A stretch of DNA of 64,000 nucleotides from CAXXHQ01 sp963665265 (GCA_963665265.2 OY762224.2:3286001-3350000), one strand, 5' to 3'. Shown: positions 53,127 to 62,991, numbered from the stretch's first letter. Notes: generated from the sequence alone by a model not told the origin. Program-made: numbers and translations.

Positions 53127-54134
53127 ATGAGTCTTTTTTCGCCGGAACCTGTTGAACTAATCGTCAAGCCTGAAGAATCGGGTTGGCGGCTGGACGTATT
53201 TCTCGCGCATCATTTTCCGGACTACAGTCGAGTTCATCTGCGGAAAGTAATATCGGCGGGGGGCGTTTCCGTCGGAGATCGGGGCGGTAAACCTTCCTAT
53301 CGACTCGTGCCGGGGCAAACAGTGCGGTTCGTTCTTCCAGAATTGCCGCGCGAGGCGCCGAAGGCCGAAAATATTCCGCTCGACGTTCTCTATCAAGACG
53401 ATTTCGTGGTGGCCATAAATAAGCCGCCCGAGATGGTCGTGCATCCAGCTCGAGGAAATTGGTCGGGCACGCTGGCCGGAGCGCTCCAATATCACTTCGG
53501 AACCAAGTTAAGCGAAGCCGGAGGGCCGACGCGGCCGGGCATCGTTCATCGATTAGACCGCGACACTAGCGGCGTCATTCTCATCGCGCTTGGCGACATT
53601 GCTCACCATAAGCTGTCCAAGCAATTCGCCGATCGCACGATTGAAAAAGAATACTTTGCGATAACGGCGGGGTGTCCGAATCGCGATCGGGACGTCATCG
53701 ATTGTCCGATCGGACCGCATCCGCACGTCCGGGAAAAAATGGCGATTCGTCGCGACGATCCGGAAAGTCGTCCGGCCGTCACGTTCTACGAAGTCGTCGA
53801 ACGATTCAACGGATTCGGGGCGATGCGATTAACGCCGAAGACAGGCAGAACGCATCAGATTCGCGTGCACTTGCATCACGTCGGCTGCCCGGTGCTGTGC
53901 GATAAACAGTACGGAGGCCGCTCTGAAATCACGCGAGGCGAAATTGTCGGCGACGCAAGCGACGGCGCCGTAATTCTTAAACGGCAGGCGTTACACGCCC
54001 GGCGCGTAAAATTCTTTCACCCCGAAGACGAGCGTCCGATGGAAATCGAAGCGCCGATTCCGGACGACATGAACGCGGTTCTTGAAGCGTTGCGGCAATA
54101 TCGTAAGCTCGCAAAAACGCCAAAACGACGCTAA
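53127..54134 (+). CDS. rluD: RluD-family 23S rRNA pseudouridine synthase
   Basis: Enzyme of 335 aa that isomerises uridines in 23S rRNA. N-terminal S4 RNA-binding domain (about 15-80, LDVFLAHHFPDYSRVHLRKV) and catalytic domain with the aspartate motif HRLDRDTSG (141-149, D144), NKPPEMVVHPA and TGRTHQIRVHLHH. Length and domain order fit RluD/RluC. The exact target positions cannot be told from sequence. Upstream stem-loop at 53,035-53,080 (GAAGCGCG/CGGGC... region) may end the previous gene. Confidence 0.92.
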   Translation: MSLFSPEPVELIVKPEESGWRLDVFLAHHFPDYSRVHLRKVISAGGVSVGDRGGKPSYRLVPGQTVRFVLPELPREAPKAENIPLDVLYQDDFVVAINKPPEMVVHPARGNWSGTLAGALQYHFGTKLSEAGGPTRPGIVHRLDRDTSGVILIALGDIAHHKLSKQFADRTIEKEYFAITAGCPNRDRDVIDCPIGPHPHVREKMAIRRDDPESRPAVTFYEVVERFNGFGAMRLTPKTGRTHQIRVHLHHVGCPVLCDKQYGGRSEITRGEIVGDASDGAVILKRQALHARRVKFFHPEDERPMEIEAPIPDDMNAVLEALRQYRKLAKTPKRR

Positions 54135-54142
54135 TCGGCGAC

Positions 54143-55252
54143 TTACGCCAATCGTTTTCGGAAGAGCCAAACGGCGGCTCCGAGGGTGACGCAAGCGATG
54201 ATAGCCATCGGCCACGTGTTGCTCAAAACGGCCGTGAAAGGCATATCTTTTAGAAATACGCCTTTTGAGATAATCATGAAATAGACCATTGGGTTGGCGC
54301 TATCGGCGATTTGCAGCCATCGCGGCATGTTTTCGATCGGGGAGGCGAAGCCGGAGAGCTGCACGAGAGGAACCATGCAAATGAAGACGCCTAGGAGCGC
54401 TTGCTGCTGCGTAAAGACGAGGCTGGAAATGAAGAGCCCGATGCCGACCATAGCGAGCAAATAGACGAACATGGCGAAGTAGAGCGTGAGGAGCGAACCA
54501 TGGAACGGAACTCCGAAGCAAAGAACGGCCATAACGAGGATAAACGTCCCCTCGCCCACGCCGGCGATCATCGGAGGAACGCTTTTGCCGATAAGAATTT
54601 CGATCGGTTGCATGGGCGAGATGAGCAATTGATCGAAGGTGCCGAGCTCTCGTTCACGAGCGACGGAAAGTCCGGTGAGGAGCAAAGCTTCGATGGCCGT
54701 CAGAATTACGACGAGACTTGGCAGCGTGAACCAGACGTATTCTCTGTTAGGGTTAAACCAAGTGCGAGCCATGACGACTGCCTGCTCCTGCCTAAATCCA
54801 TTTTGCGCGATGAGCTCTTGGTTTAGCGTATTGACGATTTTCGTAGCGTAACCGAGACAAATTTGAGCGGCGTTGGTTCTTCGCGCGTCGAGAATAAGTT
54901 GGACTTGTCCTTGTTCGGCGCGAGTAATTTTGCGCGAGAAATCGGACGGAATGTGCAAAACAAGCAAGGCTTTTTGCGAATCGATCGTCGGGCGGATTTC
55001 GTCGTCGCTTTCGAGGTAGGTGACGTGCGTAAAGGTTCCGCAACCGCGGAAACGCTCAACGAGTTCGTAGGCCGGCCTGCCGCGATCTTCGTTCAGCACG
55101 GCCAAGGAGACGTTTTTGACGTCGAGCGTGACGGCGAAGGCGAAGAGCAACGTTTGGATGATCGGCGGAACGATCAAAACGACGCGACTTTTTTTGTCGC
55201 GCCAGATCGTCTGGGCTTCTTTTCCGATCAGTGATAACGTGCGACGAAACAT
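54143..55252 (-). CDS. ABC-2 type transporter permease, YbhR-like
   Basis: Permease of 369 aa, last gene of the efflux operon. One N-terminal membrane segment, a long extracytoplasmic domain (about 50-170) and five C-terminal segments (FTLPSLVVILTAIEALLL and others) with the family sequence GTFDQLLISPMQPIEILIGK. Together with its upstream paralogue it forms the membrane part of an ABC exporter driven by the fused ATPase. Eleven bases separate it from the previous gene. Confidence 0.93.
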   Translation of the reverse strand: MFRRTLSLIGKEAQTIWRDKKSRVVLIVPPIIQTLLFAFAVTLDVKNVSLAVLNEDRGRPAYELVERFRGCGTFTHVTYLESDDEIRPTIDSQKALLVLHIPSDFSRKITRAEQGQVQLILDARRTNAAQICLGYATKIVNTLNQELIAQNGFRQEQAVVMARTWFNPNREYVWFTLPSLVVILTAIEALLLTGLSVARERELGTFDQLLISPMQPIEILIGKSVPPMIAGVGEGTFILVMAVLCFGVPFHGSLLTLYFAMFVYLLAMVGIGLFISSLVFTQQQALLGVFICMVPLVQLSGFASPIENMPRWLQIADSANPMVYFMIISKGVFLKDMPFTAVLSNTWPMAIIACVTLGAAVWLFRKRLA

Positions 55253-55263
55253 GAGCGCTCGAA

Positions 55264-56415
55264 TTACTCTAAGGTTTTAGAGGTTTTCCGTAACGTTACG
55301 GAGAAGAAAAATGCCGCGATGCAAAGCATGGCGATGACGTTAGGGATAATGACGGCGTAAATATCGCCGGCGAGGAATATCGTTTTCAGACTGGAAACCA
55401 AGTAGCGAGCCGGAATGAGCCGCGTGACGGCGCGGACGGCTATCGGCATGCTATCGATTTCGAAGATGAATCCGGAAAGGAGCATTGCGGGAAGGAAGGC
55501 GGCGATGAGGGCCGCCTGTCCGGCGACGAATTGGTTTTTCGTAACGGTGGAAATGAGGAGCCCCTGGCACAGCGCCGCCAGGAGGAAGGCGGAGGATGCG
55601 AAACAAAGGGCGAACAACGAACCGCGCATGGGAAGCGCGAAAACGATTCGCGCGATGACCACCGAACCAAGCATCGAGAGCATGCCGAGAATGAAATAGG
55701 GGATCAGCTTTCCGGCGATGATTTCGCCGATGCCGGCCGGAGTGACGAGCATCGACTCCATCGTGCCTCGTTCCCATTCCCGCGCAACGACCAGAGCCGT
55801 GAGCAACGTTCCGATGACGGCCAAGATAATCGCCAAACTGCCGGGAAGCAAAGTATTGCGGCTTTTTAGCTCGGGATTGAACCAAAAACGCGGCTCGATT
55901 TTCACCGGCATTTTTTGCATGGAAGCGTTATCATAGCCGTTTTGCGTCAACCACGCCGAAAAGACGCCCGTCGCGTAATTTTCGACGAAGCTGGCGGTAT
56001 TCGGCTCGCTGCCGTCGGCAATGATCTGCATCGGCGCGGCGTCGTCCATTCTCAGCAGACGCTCGGAAAAATATTCCGGAATGACGATGAAGCCGCGGAT
56101 ACGGCCGGCGACTAGCTCCTCTTCGAGGACTTGACGATTTTTCGCCATGCGAACGTTGAAGTAGGGCGTCGCCGAGAACGAATCGGCGAGGCTTTTCGCC
56201 TCGGGGCTTTGATCTTCGACGACGAGTCCGACGCGGAGATCGGTTATATCGAGCGATACTCCGTAGCCGTAGATGAACAACAAAATAAGCGGCAAGACGA
56301 ACGCGATCATGATGCTGCTCGGATCGCGAAAGGCTTGCAAAAATTCCTTAACGATTAACCCGCGAAGGCGGCGCCATTTACTTCCGACTGCGTGCGGAGC
56401 GGGGGTTGGGGTCAT
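55264..56415 (-). CDS. ABC-2 type transporter permease, YbhS-like
   Basis: Permease of 383 aa, paralogue of the next gene. N-terminal membrane segment (MIAFVLPLILLFIYGYGVSL), extracytoplasmic domain, five further segments and the motif WERGTMESMLVTPAGIGEII. It overlaps the ATPase gene by four bases (ATGA), implying coupled translation and fixed subunit ratio. Acts as one half of the transmembrane pore. Confidence 0.93.
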   Translation of the reverse strand: MTPTPAPHAVGSKWRRLRGLIVKEFLQAFRDPSSIMIAFVLPLILLFIYGYGVSLDITDLRVGLVVEDQSPEAKSLADSFSATPYFNVRMAKNRQVLEEELVAGRIRGFIVIPEYFSERLLRMDDAAPMQIIADGSEPNTASFVENYATGVFSAWLTQNGYDNASMQKMPVKIEPRFWFNPELKSRNTLLPGSLAIILAVIGTLLTALVVAREWERGTMESMLVTPAGIGEIIAGKLIPYFILGMLSMLGSVVIARIVFALPMRGSLFALCFASSAFLLAALCQGLLISTVTKNQFVAGQAALIAAFLPAMLLSGFIFEIDSMPIAVRAVTRLIPARYLVSSLKTIFLAGDIYAVIIPNVIAMLCIAAFFFSVTLRKTSKTLE

Positions 56416-58148
56416 GAGGAGGGCTCCTTCTCCGCGTCAAAACGCTCGATTAGATCGATAAAAGCGTCCTCGAGCGTCGGCTCTGGCATGTCGGCGGAGC
56501 GAACGCCGTCTTTCAAATCGTCGGGCGATCCGGCGGCAATGATCCGTCCCCGATAGACCAACGCGATTTCGTCGCAATATTCGGCCTCGTCCATAAAATG
56601 AGTTGTGACGACGACGGTGACGCCTTTTTCGACCATGCCGTTGATGTGCGACCAGAATTCGCGGCGAGTGATCGGATCGACGCCGGAGGTCGGCTCGTCG
56701 AGAAATAGGGCGACCGGATCGTGCATCACCGAGCAGGATAGAGCCAAACGTTGCTTGAACCCCAAAGGAAGCTCTTCGGTCGAAGCGTTCCAGTAGGGCT
56801 TTAAGCCGAAGATTTCGACCATCCTGTCGATGGTATCCCTTTGGTTTCGTCCGTAGAGTCCGTACGCGCCGGAAAAGAACTCCATATTTTGTCGAACGCT
56901 AAGAACTCCGTAGAGCGAAAACTTTTGGGCCATATAGCCGATTTTCGCGCGAGCTTCGCTCGAAGCGATCTGAAGATCGAGCCCCATGACGTGAGCGGTT
57001 CCCGAGGTCGGCGTGAGAAGCCCGCACATCATTTTGAACGTCGTGGATTTTCCGGCGCCGTTGGGGCCTAAGAGCCCGAATATTTTTCCGCGGCCGATGG
57101 AAAACGTCACGTTTTCGGCGGCGGTAAAGTCGCCGAATCGTTTGGTGAGTCCAACGGCTTCGACGACTATTTTTCCGTCGTCGGGAATTTGAACCATATG
57201 AGCAGAGAGCGAGGAATCGCCGCCCGGCCCTCCGCCGAGGGCGTCGACGAAAGCGTCTTCAAAACGCGGCGTGACTTCGACGACCGACGCATCCGCCTCG
57301 GCGCCGAACGCCGTAGGGGCAAGCGGACTAGAGCCTTTGGCCAAAACAATTCGCACGTTTCGACCTTGAATGACTCCGTCGACGACTTCATCGCGGCGCA
57401 GCGCTTCGGTGAGTACTTTTCGGCGACCGGAGCGAATGTTTCGAATTTGATAGGAGCGACCTAGAACGCGGGCGGTCATCTCTTTCGGCGGGCCGGCGTA
57501 TAACAAACGGCCGGAGCTTAATAGCAAGGTTTCGTCGCAGCGTTCCGCTTCATCGAGATATGCAGTGCTCCAAACGACGGCCATATCTTCGTCGAGAAGC
57601 TCGCGGACCATGCGCCAAAGTTCGCGGCGCGAGATCGGATCGACGCCGACGCTCGGTTCGTCGAGCAGAAGGAGTCGCGGCCGACGGATCAATGTGCAGG
57701 CAAGGCCGAGCTTTTGCTTCATGCCGCCCGAGAGCTTTCCGGCCAATCGCTTTTGAAATCGTTCGAGGTCGGTAAAGGAGAGAAGTCGTTTAAAAGTTTT
57801 TTCACGATCTTCGCCGACGACGCCGCGAAGATCGGCATGGAGGCGGAGATTTTCGTAGACGGTCAAGTCTTCGTAGAGGCCGAAACGCTGCGGCATGTAT
57901 CCAAGTTCTTCGTGAATGGCGCCGGCGTCTTTCACCGAATCAAAACCAAAAACGGAAATGGAGCCTGCGCTCGGTTTGAGAAGACCGGCGACGAGCCGCA
58001 TGAGAGTAGTCTTTCCGGAGCCGTCCGGGCCGACTAGCCCGGTGATTCGACCGGATAGAACTTGAGCGTCGATCGAATCCAACGCAGGAGGTTGCGTCGA
58101 ATCGAACTTTTTGGACATTCCGACGATGGAGACCATCGTTCGGCTCAT
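56412..58148 (-). CDS. Fused dual ABC transporter ATPase, YbhF-like
   Basis: Protein of 578 aa with two complete ABC domains. First: Walker A GPDGSGKTT (40-48), signature LSGGMKQKLGLAC, Walker B LLLLDEPSVGVDP. Second: Walker A GPNGAGKSTT, variant signature LPLGFKQRLALSC, Walker B ALFLDEPTSGVDP and the switch VVTTHFMDEAEYC. Thus one gene supplies both nucleotide-binding domains of the exporter. The second domain's signature has P-L-G-F in place of S-G-G-M. Start overlaps the hlyD stop by four bases. Confidence 0.95.
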   Translation of the reverse strand: MSRTMVSIVGMSKKFDSTQPPALDSIDAQVLSGRITGLVGPDGSGKTTLMRLVAGLLKPSAGSISVFGFDSVKDAGAIHEELGYMPQRFGLYEDLTVYENLRLHADLRGVVGEDREKTFKRLLSFTDLERFQKRLAGKLSGGMKQKLGLACTLIRRPRLLLLDEPSVGVDPISRRELWRMVRELLDEDMAVVWSTAYLDEAERCDETLLLSSGRLLYAGPPKEMTARVLGRSYQIRNIRSGRRKVLTEALRRDEVVDGVIQGRNVRIVLAKGSSPLAPTAFGAEADASVVEVTPRFEDAFVDALGGGPGGDSSLSAHMVQIPDDGKIVVEAVGLTKRFGDFTAAENVTFSIGRGKIFGLLGPNGAGKSTTFKMMCGLLTPTSGTAHVMGLDLQIASSEARAKIGYMAQKFSLYGVLSVRQNMEFFSGAYGLYGRNQRDTIDRMVEIFGLKPYWNASTEELPLGFKQRLALSCSVMHDPVALFLDEPTSGVDPITRREFWSHINGMVEKGVTVVVTTHFMDEAEYCDEIALVYRGRIIAAGSPDDLKDGVRSADMPEPTLEDAFIDLIERFDAEKEPSS

Positions 58149-59161
58149 TGAGCGCCGTCCTTGTGATTCGAGGGCGATGGCTGCAAGGTGACGGTGACCG
58201 GCATGCCTTGACGCAGGCCGTTGTCGGGATCGTCGGCGATGATTCTCAACCGATAGACGAGAGCGGTTCGCAATTCCGGCGTCTCGACCGACTTCGGCGT
58301 GAATTCGGCCTCGGGAGAAATAAAGCCAATATGCCCTTTGTAGGCCTTGTTCGGCGCAGAATCAGTGAGAAAAGTCGCGGGCATTCCCGGATAAACTCTC
58401 CCAAGATCTTTTGCGTTGACGTAAGCGCGCACCCAAACGGTTTTCGTCAGCGATACGGCGTAAACCGTTTGCCCGACGCCGGCCATCGCTCCGGGTTCAA
58501 CTACGCGAGTTAGAATCACGCCGTCTGACGGCGCAAATAATTTCGTGTCGGCAAGACGAGTTTCAATTTGCGTCACGTTCGCTTCGGCGACTTTTAAGGC
58601 GGCGCGAGCGGCTTCGACGTCTTCGTCGCGAAAACCCGATGTAATTAACGAGAGCGTTTCTTTGGCCGAGGCGAGATTCGCCGCCGCTTGCGTCTTGCGA
58701 GATTCAAGCTGGTCGAAATCGGCCTTGGAAATCGCGCCGGAAGGCACAAGCGGAACTCCGCGAGCGAGGTCTTTTGCTGCGAGGTCGAGGTCCGCTTCAC
58801 GAGCGGCGACGACGGCCTTAGCGACCCGGATTTCTTGCGGACGATTGCCGGTCTCGAATTTTAGTAGAGACGCTTTCGCTTGGTCGACGTTCGCTTTTGC
58901 CACGCGGAGTTCATCTTCGATCGGTTGTACGTCTAACTCGGCGACGAGATCGCCCGCTTTCACCGAGTCGCCTTCCTCAAAACGCATCTTGGCGATGCGG
59001 CCGCTGACGCGGAAGCTGAGATTCACTTGCCGAATATCCACGTTCCCGTAGAGCGTGAGCGTTTTACCCTCGTCTCGTAAGCGAAAGAAACCACGCGACC
59101 ACGCAACGGCTCCAGCGGCAATCAGGAGGATAATGACCAGGATCGGCGCTTTGCGGTTCAT
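58145..59161 (-). CDS. HlyD-family membrane fusion protein, YbhG-like
   Basis: Periplasmic adaptor of 338 aa. N-terminal membrane anchor (about 5-24), split lipoyl domain (SFRVSGRIAKMRFEEGDSVK and SDGVILTRVVEPGAMAGVGQ), long alpha-hairpin coiled coil (95-190) with GAISKADFDQLESRK at the tip, and a beta-barrel end. It bridges the inner-membrane exporter and the envelope. Overlaps tetR and the ATPase gene by four bases on each side. Confidence 0.94.
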   Translation of the reverse strand: MNRKAPILVIILLIAAGAVAWSRGFFRLRDEGKTLTLYGNVDIRQVNLSFRVSGRIAKMRFEEGDSVKAGDLVAELDVQPIEDELRVAKANVDQAKASLLKFETGNRPQEIRVAKAVVAAREADLDLAAKDLARGVPLVPSGAISKADFDQLESRKTQAAANLASAKETLSLITSGFRDEDVEAARAALKVAEANVTQIETRLADTKLFAPSDGVILTRVVEPGAMAGVGQTVYAVSLTKTVWVRAYVNAKDLGRVYPGMPATFLTDSAPNKAYKGHIGFISPEAEFTPKSVETPELRTALVYRLRIIADDPDNGLRQGMPVTVTLQPSPSNHKDGAQ

Positions 59162-59883
59162 AGCGATGTCTCCTTCGATTGCGAGGCAAGCAAATCCAGC
59201 CCTTTTAACGTCGCGCGAACCTGTTCGGCTAGAACGCGCTGAATGAGTTGGACGTCTTCTTCGTTGAATTTTTCTTTTCCGAGTCGGCGAAGGATTGTGG
59301 CTCGCGCGCCAAGGAAGACGAACATTTGCCCGGCAAGGGCATGAGTGCGAATGATCGCTTCGGGAGACTCATCCTCGATGCTCAAATAACGAGCGACCAG
59401 TTTGGTTCCCAATTCGTGAACGATGCGGACGTAGCCGTCGTAGAGAATCGTGAAAGCGGAGGTCGGTTGCTGTTGCTCCCTGGCGATTATCATTCCGACA
59501 TAGGGACCCATCGGTCCGGCGAAAATGGTAATCGGACCAGGCAGCATGGCGGCGAGCAAATTAATAATCTCATCTCGGGCAGGCGCTTCTTTGGTTAGAA
59601 GAGCGCGAGCGGCCTCGATGCCGGGGCGCATATGCTCCTGGATGCGATCGACCATTGATTGGACCACGGCATGGTAGAGCCCTTCTTTTCCGCCGAAATA
59701 GTAGGGTATGGCGGCAAGATTGACTTTGGCCTCGGCGGCGACCATTCGCGTTGTGGCCGCCTCGAATCCATGCTGGGCGAAGACAAGAAACGCTGCCTGA
59801 AGGAGGCGTGCGCGGGCAGCCTCTTCGGCAACAAACGACGAAGGTTTTCGGGGCCTTATTTTGACTGAAGTTTTTGCGGGCAT
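59158..59883 (-). CDS. TetR-family regulator, CecR-like
   Basis: Repressor of 241 aa. The helix-turn-helix is residues about 18-65 (ARLLQAAFLVFAQHGFEAAT and VNLAAIPYYFGGKEGLYHAV). The C-terminal ligand-binding domain with PGPITIFAGPMGPYVGMIIA matches the CecR/YbiH group that controls ybhGFSR-type exporters. Start at 59,883 chosen by AAGGAG 7 bp upstream; an in-frame ATG 33 bases earlier has none. Probably represses its own operon through the palindrome at 59,936. Confidence 0.93.
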   Translation of the reverse strand: MPAKTSVKIRPRKPSSFVAEEAARARLLQAAFLVFAQHGFEAATTRMVAAEAKVNLAAIPYYFGGKEGLYHAVVQSMVDRIQEHMRPGIEAARALLTKEAPARDEIINLLAAMLPGPITIFAGPMGPYVGMIIAREQQQPTSAFTILYDGYVRIVHELGTKLVARYLSIEDESPEAIIRTHALAGQMFVFLGARATILRRLGKEKFNEEDVQLIQRVLAEQVRATLKGLDLLASQSKETSL

Positions 59884-59935
59884 CTGGCGCTCCTTAAGCA
59901 ATTCCCGTCTACTCAATTCTAAGTCATTCGTTAGA

Positions 59936-59957
59936 TTAAGTCAATCGATTGACTTAA
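59936..59957 (-). promoter_or_regulatory. Perfect 22-bp palindrome, TetR operator
   Basis: TTAAGTCAATC followed by its exact reverse complement, 53 bp before the tetR start. A related half-site AAGTCATTCG lies at 59,921-59,930. Position and symmetry make this the likely operator for the CecR-like repressor. Confidence 0.8.
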
Positions 59958-60057
59958 CCAAAGGCAATCGACGCCACATAGTCGCAACATCTTATAATGG
60001 TTAATCTTAAGATCAGAATAGTCTATTTGCAGTCGCTTTGAACTCAGATAACGCACA
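59958..60057. other. Short intergenic region
   Basis: Between the efflux operon promoter and the DUF1559 terminator. No gene or clear element besides the operator side and an AT-rich stretch near 59,990-60,030. Confidence 0.4.
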
Positions 60058-60093
60058 AAAAAGGCGGATCGACAAGAGTGTCGAACCGCCTGA
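60058..60093 (-). terminator. Terminator of the first DUF1559 gene
   Basis: On the minus strand CAGGCGGTTCGACA pairs with TGTCGATCCGCCT around CTCT, followed by a T-run. It begins about 30 bp after the stop codon of the gene. Confidence 0.85.
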
Positions 60094-60121
60094 AATGCGT
60101 TGGCGATCAAAGGCAAGTAAT

Positions 60122-61282
60122 TTATTCAACTGTCTCTGAAATCCAGCCAAGTTTTCCATCGCAACGCCCGCCCATTCGCCTGAATTGCGTAAGATCTACT
60201 GAATAAGAGACGGCATGAACGGAGCCGTCGCAATAGACAAAATTCATGACGGACGCGTGAGCGCTTCCGAAAAGCCAAGCATACTCGTATTGCGAAAGTC
60301 CACCGGTCACTAATCGGCTATCCATCTTTGGTGTAAATTTGGTGCAGCGAGAATTATCGTTGTTAAAACCCGAGAACAAACATTCCGTTTCGTAGTTATT
60401 TCCCATATTTCCGCCTCCGGAAACGCCGCCCAAGTAGGTTGCCGGTTCGCAGAATTTTTCGCCGAACGCGATGGTACGACTAAGTCCGTCAGAGATATCT
60501 TTAATTGCAAATGCGTTATGCCCCAGAATTGGCCCGTTATAGCGAGGCCCAGCCGGCATTGAAGTCCCTTCCTCCGCATAAGAGGAAAACTTACCTGTCA
60601 CAACCGGCCACGTAAATGTCTGGCCGGCGGAGTAAAAGTTATCGTCCGAACCAAACGCGGGGCCCGCCTCATCATCAAAAACGCCGTTGGCGCGCCCCCA
60701 GTTAATTGGGTTAATCGATCCTCGATTCGCCGCATAGTCGCCGCGAGAAATCAAACGATCTCCGGTAGGGTGATCGGAGGAGTTACGAGCAATTACGTCT
60801 CCTTCGTCGAGAAATAACATTGTCGAGGCGCGGCGGGACGGACAGCGATAAACGTCCACATAGGTTTTACAGGTTTTTCGAATAGCGTCTTTAAGAGCTG
60901 TTCCGGACATTCCTTTTCCATTGGCCCAAACCCCTTGATACTCAATAAAAGGCAAAAGACTATAGGTCCAAGCTCCAGGTTGCTTAGCCCCAAAACCTTG
61001 GTTTGGATCTCCGACCCACCACCACCCCCAACCGTCAGACGGCAAAATTTTCTGTGCATCAAGGTGATTTTGCAGAGCAAGCCCCATTTGCTTCATATTA
61101 TTTGCGCAAGCCATTCGCCGGGCAGCCTCGCGAGCGGATTGAATGGCTGGAAGGAGGAGAGCGATAAGGATACCAATAATAGCGATGACGACGAGTAACT
61201 CAACAAGAGTAAACGCCAATCGCGAAGGGCATTTCGCATCGTCATCGCAAACACGGCCTCGGAAACGAACAAACTCGTTCAT
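60122..61282 (-). CDS. DUF1559 prepilin-like protein
   Basis: Protein of 386 aa of the planctomycete DUF1559 family. The type IV pilin-like N-terminus has the processing site A23|F24-TLVELLVVIAIIGILIA and E28 as in prepilins, so it is likely cleaved and methylated by a prepilin peptidase. The C-terminal domain has the signature WLFGSAHASVMNFVYCDGSVH. A cysteine and glycine-rich middle region follows. AAGGTGG precedes the start. Function is unknown; the family is thought to form pseudopilin-like or extracellular structures. Its paralogue lies upstream. Confidence 0.94.
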   Translation of the reverse strand: MNEFVRFRGRVCDDDAKCPSRLAFTLVELLVVIAIIGILIALLLPAIQSAREAARRMACANNMKQMGLALQNHLDAQKILPSDGWGWWWVGDPNQGFGAKQPGAWTYSLLPFIEYQGVWANGKGMSGTALKDAIRKTCKTYVDVYRCPSRRASTMLFLDEGDVIARNSSDHPTGDRLISRGDYAANRGSINPINWGRANGVFDDEAGPAFGSDDNFYSAGQTFTWPVVTGKFSSYAEEGTSMPAGPRYNGPILGHNAFAIKDISDGLSRTIAFGEKFCEPATYLGGVSGGGNMGNNYETECLFSGFNNDNSRCTKFTPKMDSRLVTGGLSQYEYAWLFGSAHASVMNFVYCDGSVHAVSYSVDLTQFRRMGGRCDGKLGWISETVE

Positions 61283-61762
61283 GGTAAAACCACCTTGGAA
61301 AGAGAAGAAGATAGTTTTGGCTAACCTCGAGCTTAAAACCCGTCGCAGCCTCCGACGAAATGAAGGAAATAGCTAATTAAGCCGCAAAATGACTCAATCA
61401 ATAAGTTTGCAGAACGGAAACAAGCACGCTGTACCAAATAACTGAGCGGTCGATAGGAACTGCGGTAAAGCGATCAGGGGAAGCAGAAAAGCAAGCGACG
61501 AACAAGGAGTCTCGCAAATGCATATTGTCGCCGGAAAACGCTGCTCAAGGCAAAATCAAAAAACAATTCGCAAGTAATTGCCTCAAGTCTTAGGAATCAT
61601 ACCGCGCGACGCACTTAAAAGGCAAGCCTTTTTTAGAACGAACGTAGCGATTCTTAAAAATCACGCAACTCGCCCCCCTCCTTCCTCCTGATTTCCGTCT
61701 CGAGTCTCAAGACCGTTCCGAAGTTGGCTTTTCGATTTTCCTCGTTGCTAGTAGGAAAAGAA
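61283..61762. other. Intergenic region between DUF1559 genes
   Basis: About 480 bp with promoter of the first gene; no other gene seen. The stretch 61,560-61,670 is AT-rich. Confidence 0.45.
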
Positions 61763-61794
61763 AAAGGCGGCACGACGAAAAGGTCGAGCCGCCT
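61763..61794 (-). terminator. Terminator of the second DUF1559 gene
   Basis: On the minus strand AGGCGGC-t-CGACC pairs with GTCG-t-GCCGCCT and is followed by TTTTT. It is about 30 bp past the stop codon. Confidence 0.85.
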
Positions 61795-61824
61795 AAGTAA
61801 TCAAAACCGCTGAGCAACCGCCAG

Positions 61825-62991
61825 CTAATCAATATTATCCGATATCCAGCCGAGCTTGCCATCGCAACGACCGCCCATGCGCCGGAAGGGAGTTCTATCA
61901 ACGGTGTAGGAAATCGAATGAACGGATCCGTCGCAATAAACAAAATTCATGATGGAAGAGTGTGCGCTTCCGAAGAGCCACTGATACTCACTTGCCGAAA
62001 GATCGCTTTCCGCTCTTTTGCTATCCATTTTCGGCGGAAACTTGGTGCAGCGGGAATTGTCATTATTGAAGCCGGAAAACAAGCATTCAACTTCGTAGCT
62101 GTCACCCATGCCGCGATTTCCGCCGATAACGCCGCCAAGATAGGTGCCAGGTTCGCAAAATTTTTCGCCAAAGGCGATGGTATGGCTTAACCCATCCGTG
62201 ATATCTTTGGGCGCGAAGGCCGTGTGAATTAAAAACACGCCGTTATAACGAGGGCTCGTGCCTGGCATGGACGTACCGTCCTCATTGTAAGTTAGGAACG
62301 TACCCGACATTTTCGGCCACGACATTTTAGCGCCGTTTGAATAGATATCAGTACTTGATCCTTTATCCGGCCCGCATTCGTCACCATAAACGCCGTTCCC
62401 TTGCCCCCAGTTTACAGGGGTAATAGAGCCGCGATTGGCCGCGTAATCGCCGCGGGTAATCAATCGTTCCGGATCGTTATGATCGGAGCAATTATAGGCG
62501 ATCAAATCTGCATTATCTCGAAACAACTGAGTAGAAGCGCGACGGGAAGGACAGCGATAAACGTCCACATAAGTCTTACAGGTTTTGCGAATTGCATCCA
62601 AAAGGTTCGTTCCGTCCAGCCCTTTTCCATTCGCCCATACGCCTTGAAGTTCCATGAAGGGCATTAGGCTGAATGTCCAAGCTCCCGGTTGTTTGGCGCC
62701 GAATCCTTGGTTCGGATCGCCGACCCACCACCACCCCCATCCGTCCGACGGCAAAATCTTCTGCGCATCGATGTGGTTTTGCAGGGCGAGTCCCATTTGT
62801 TTCATATTGTTCGCACAAGCGGTCCGCCGAGCAGCCTCGCGGGCGGATTGAATTGCAGGAAGAAGAAGCGCAATAAGAATTCCAATGATAGCGATGACGA
62901 CGAGCAACTCGACAAGCGTGAATGCGAATCGGGAGAAGCGTTTTTCGTCGCCGTTGCGACCCCGGCCTTGAGGACGGACGAGAGCGTTCAT
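61825..62991 (-). CDS. DUF1559 prepilin-like protein, paralogue
   Basis: Protein of 388 aa, about as similar to its neighbour as recent paralogues are: same N-terminal pilin signal (A|FTLVELLVVIAIIGILIA after SRF), WVGDPNQGFGAKQPGAWTFS, YRCPSRRASTQLF and the C-terminal HSSIMNFVYCDGSVHS signature. Tandem duplication is the likely origin. Own terminator at 61,763. Same caveats about function as the gene at 60,122. Confidence 0.94.
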   Translation of the reverse strand: MNALVRPQGRGRNGDEKRFSRFAFTLVELLVVIAIIGILIALLLPAIQSAREAARRTACANNMKQMGLALQNHIDAQKILPSDGWGWWWVGDPNQGFGAKQPGAWTFSLMPFMELQGVWANGKGLDGTNLLDAIRKTCKTYVDVYRCPSRRASTQLFRDNADLIAYNCSDHNDPERLITRGDYAANRGSITPVNWGQGNGVYGDECGPDKGSSTDIYSNGAKMSWPKMSGTFLTYNEDGTSMPGTSPRYNGVFLIHTAFAPKDITDGLSHTIAFGEKFCEPGTYLGGVIGGNRGMGDSYEVECLFSGFNNDNSRCTKFPPKMDSKRAESDLSASEYQWLFGSAHSSIMNFVYCDGSVHSISYTVDRTPFRRMGGRCDGKLGWISDNID

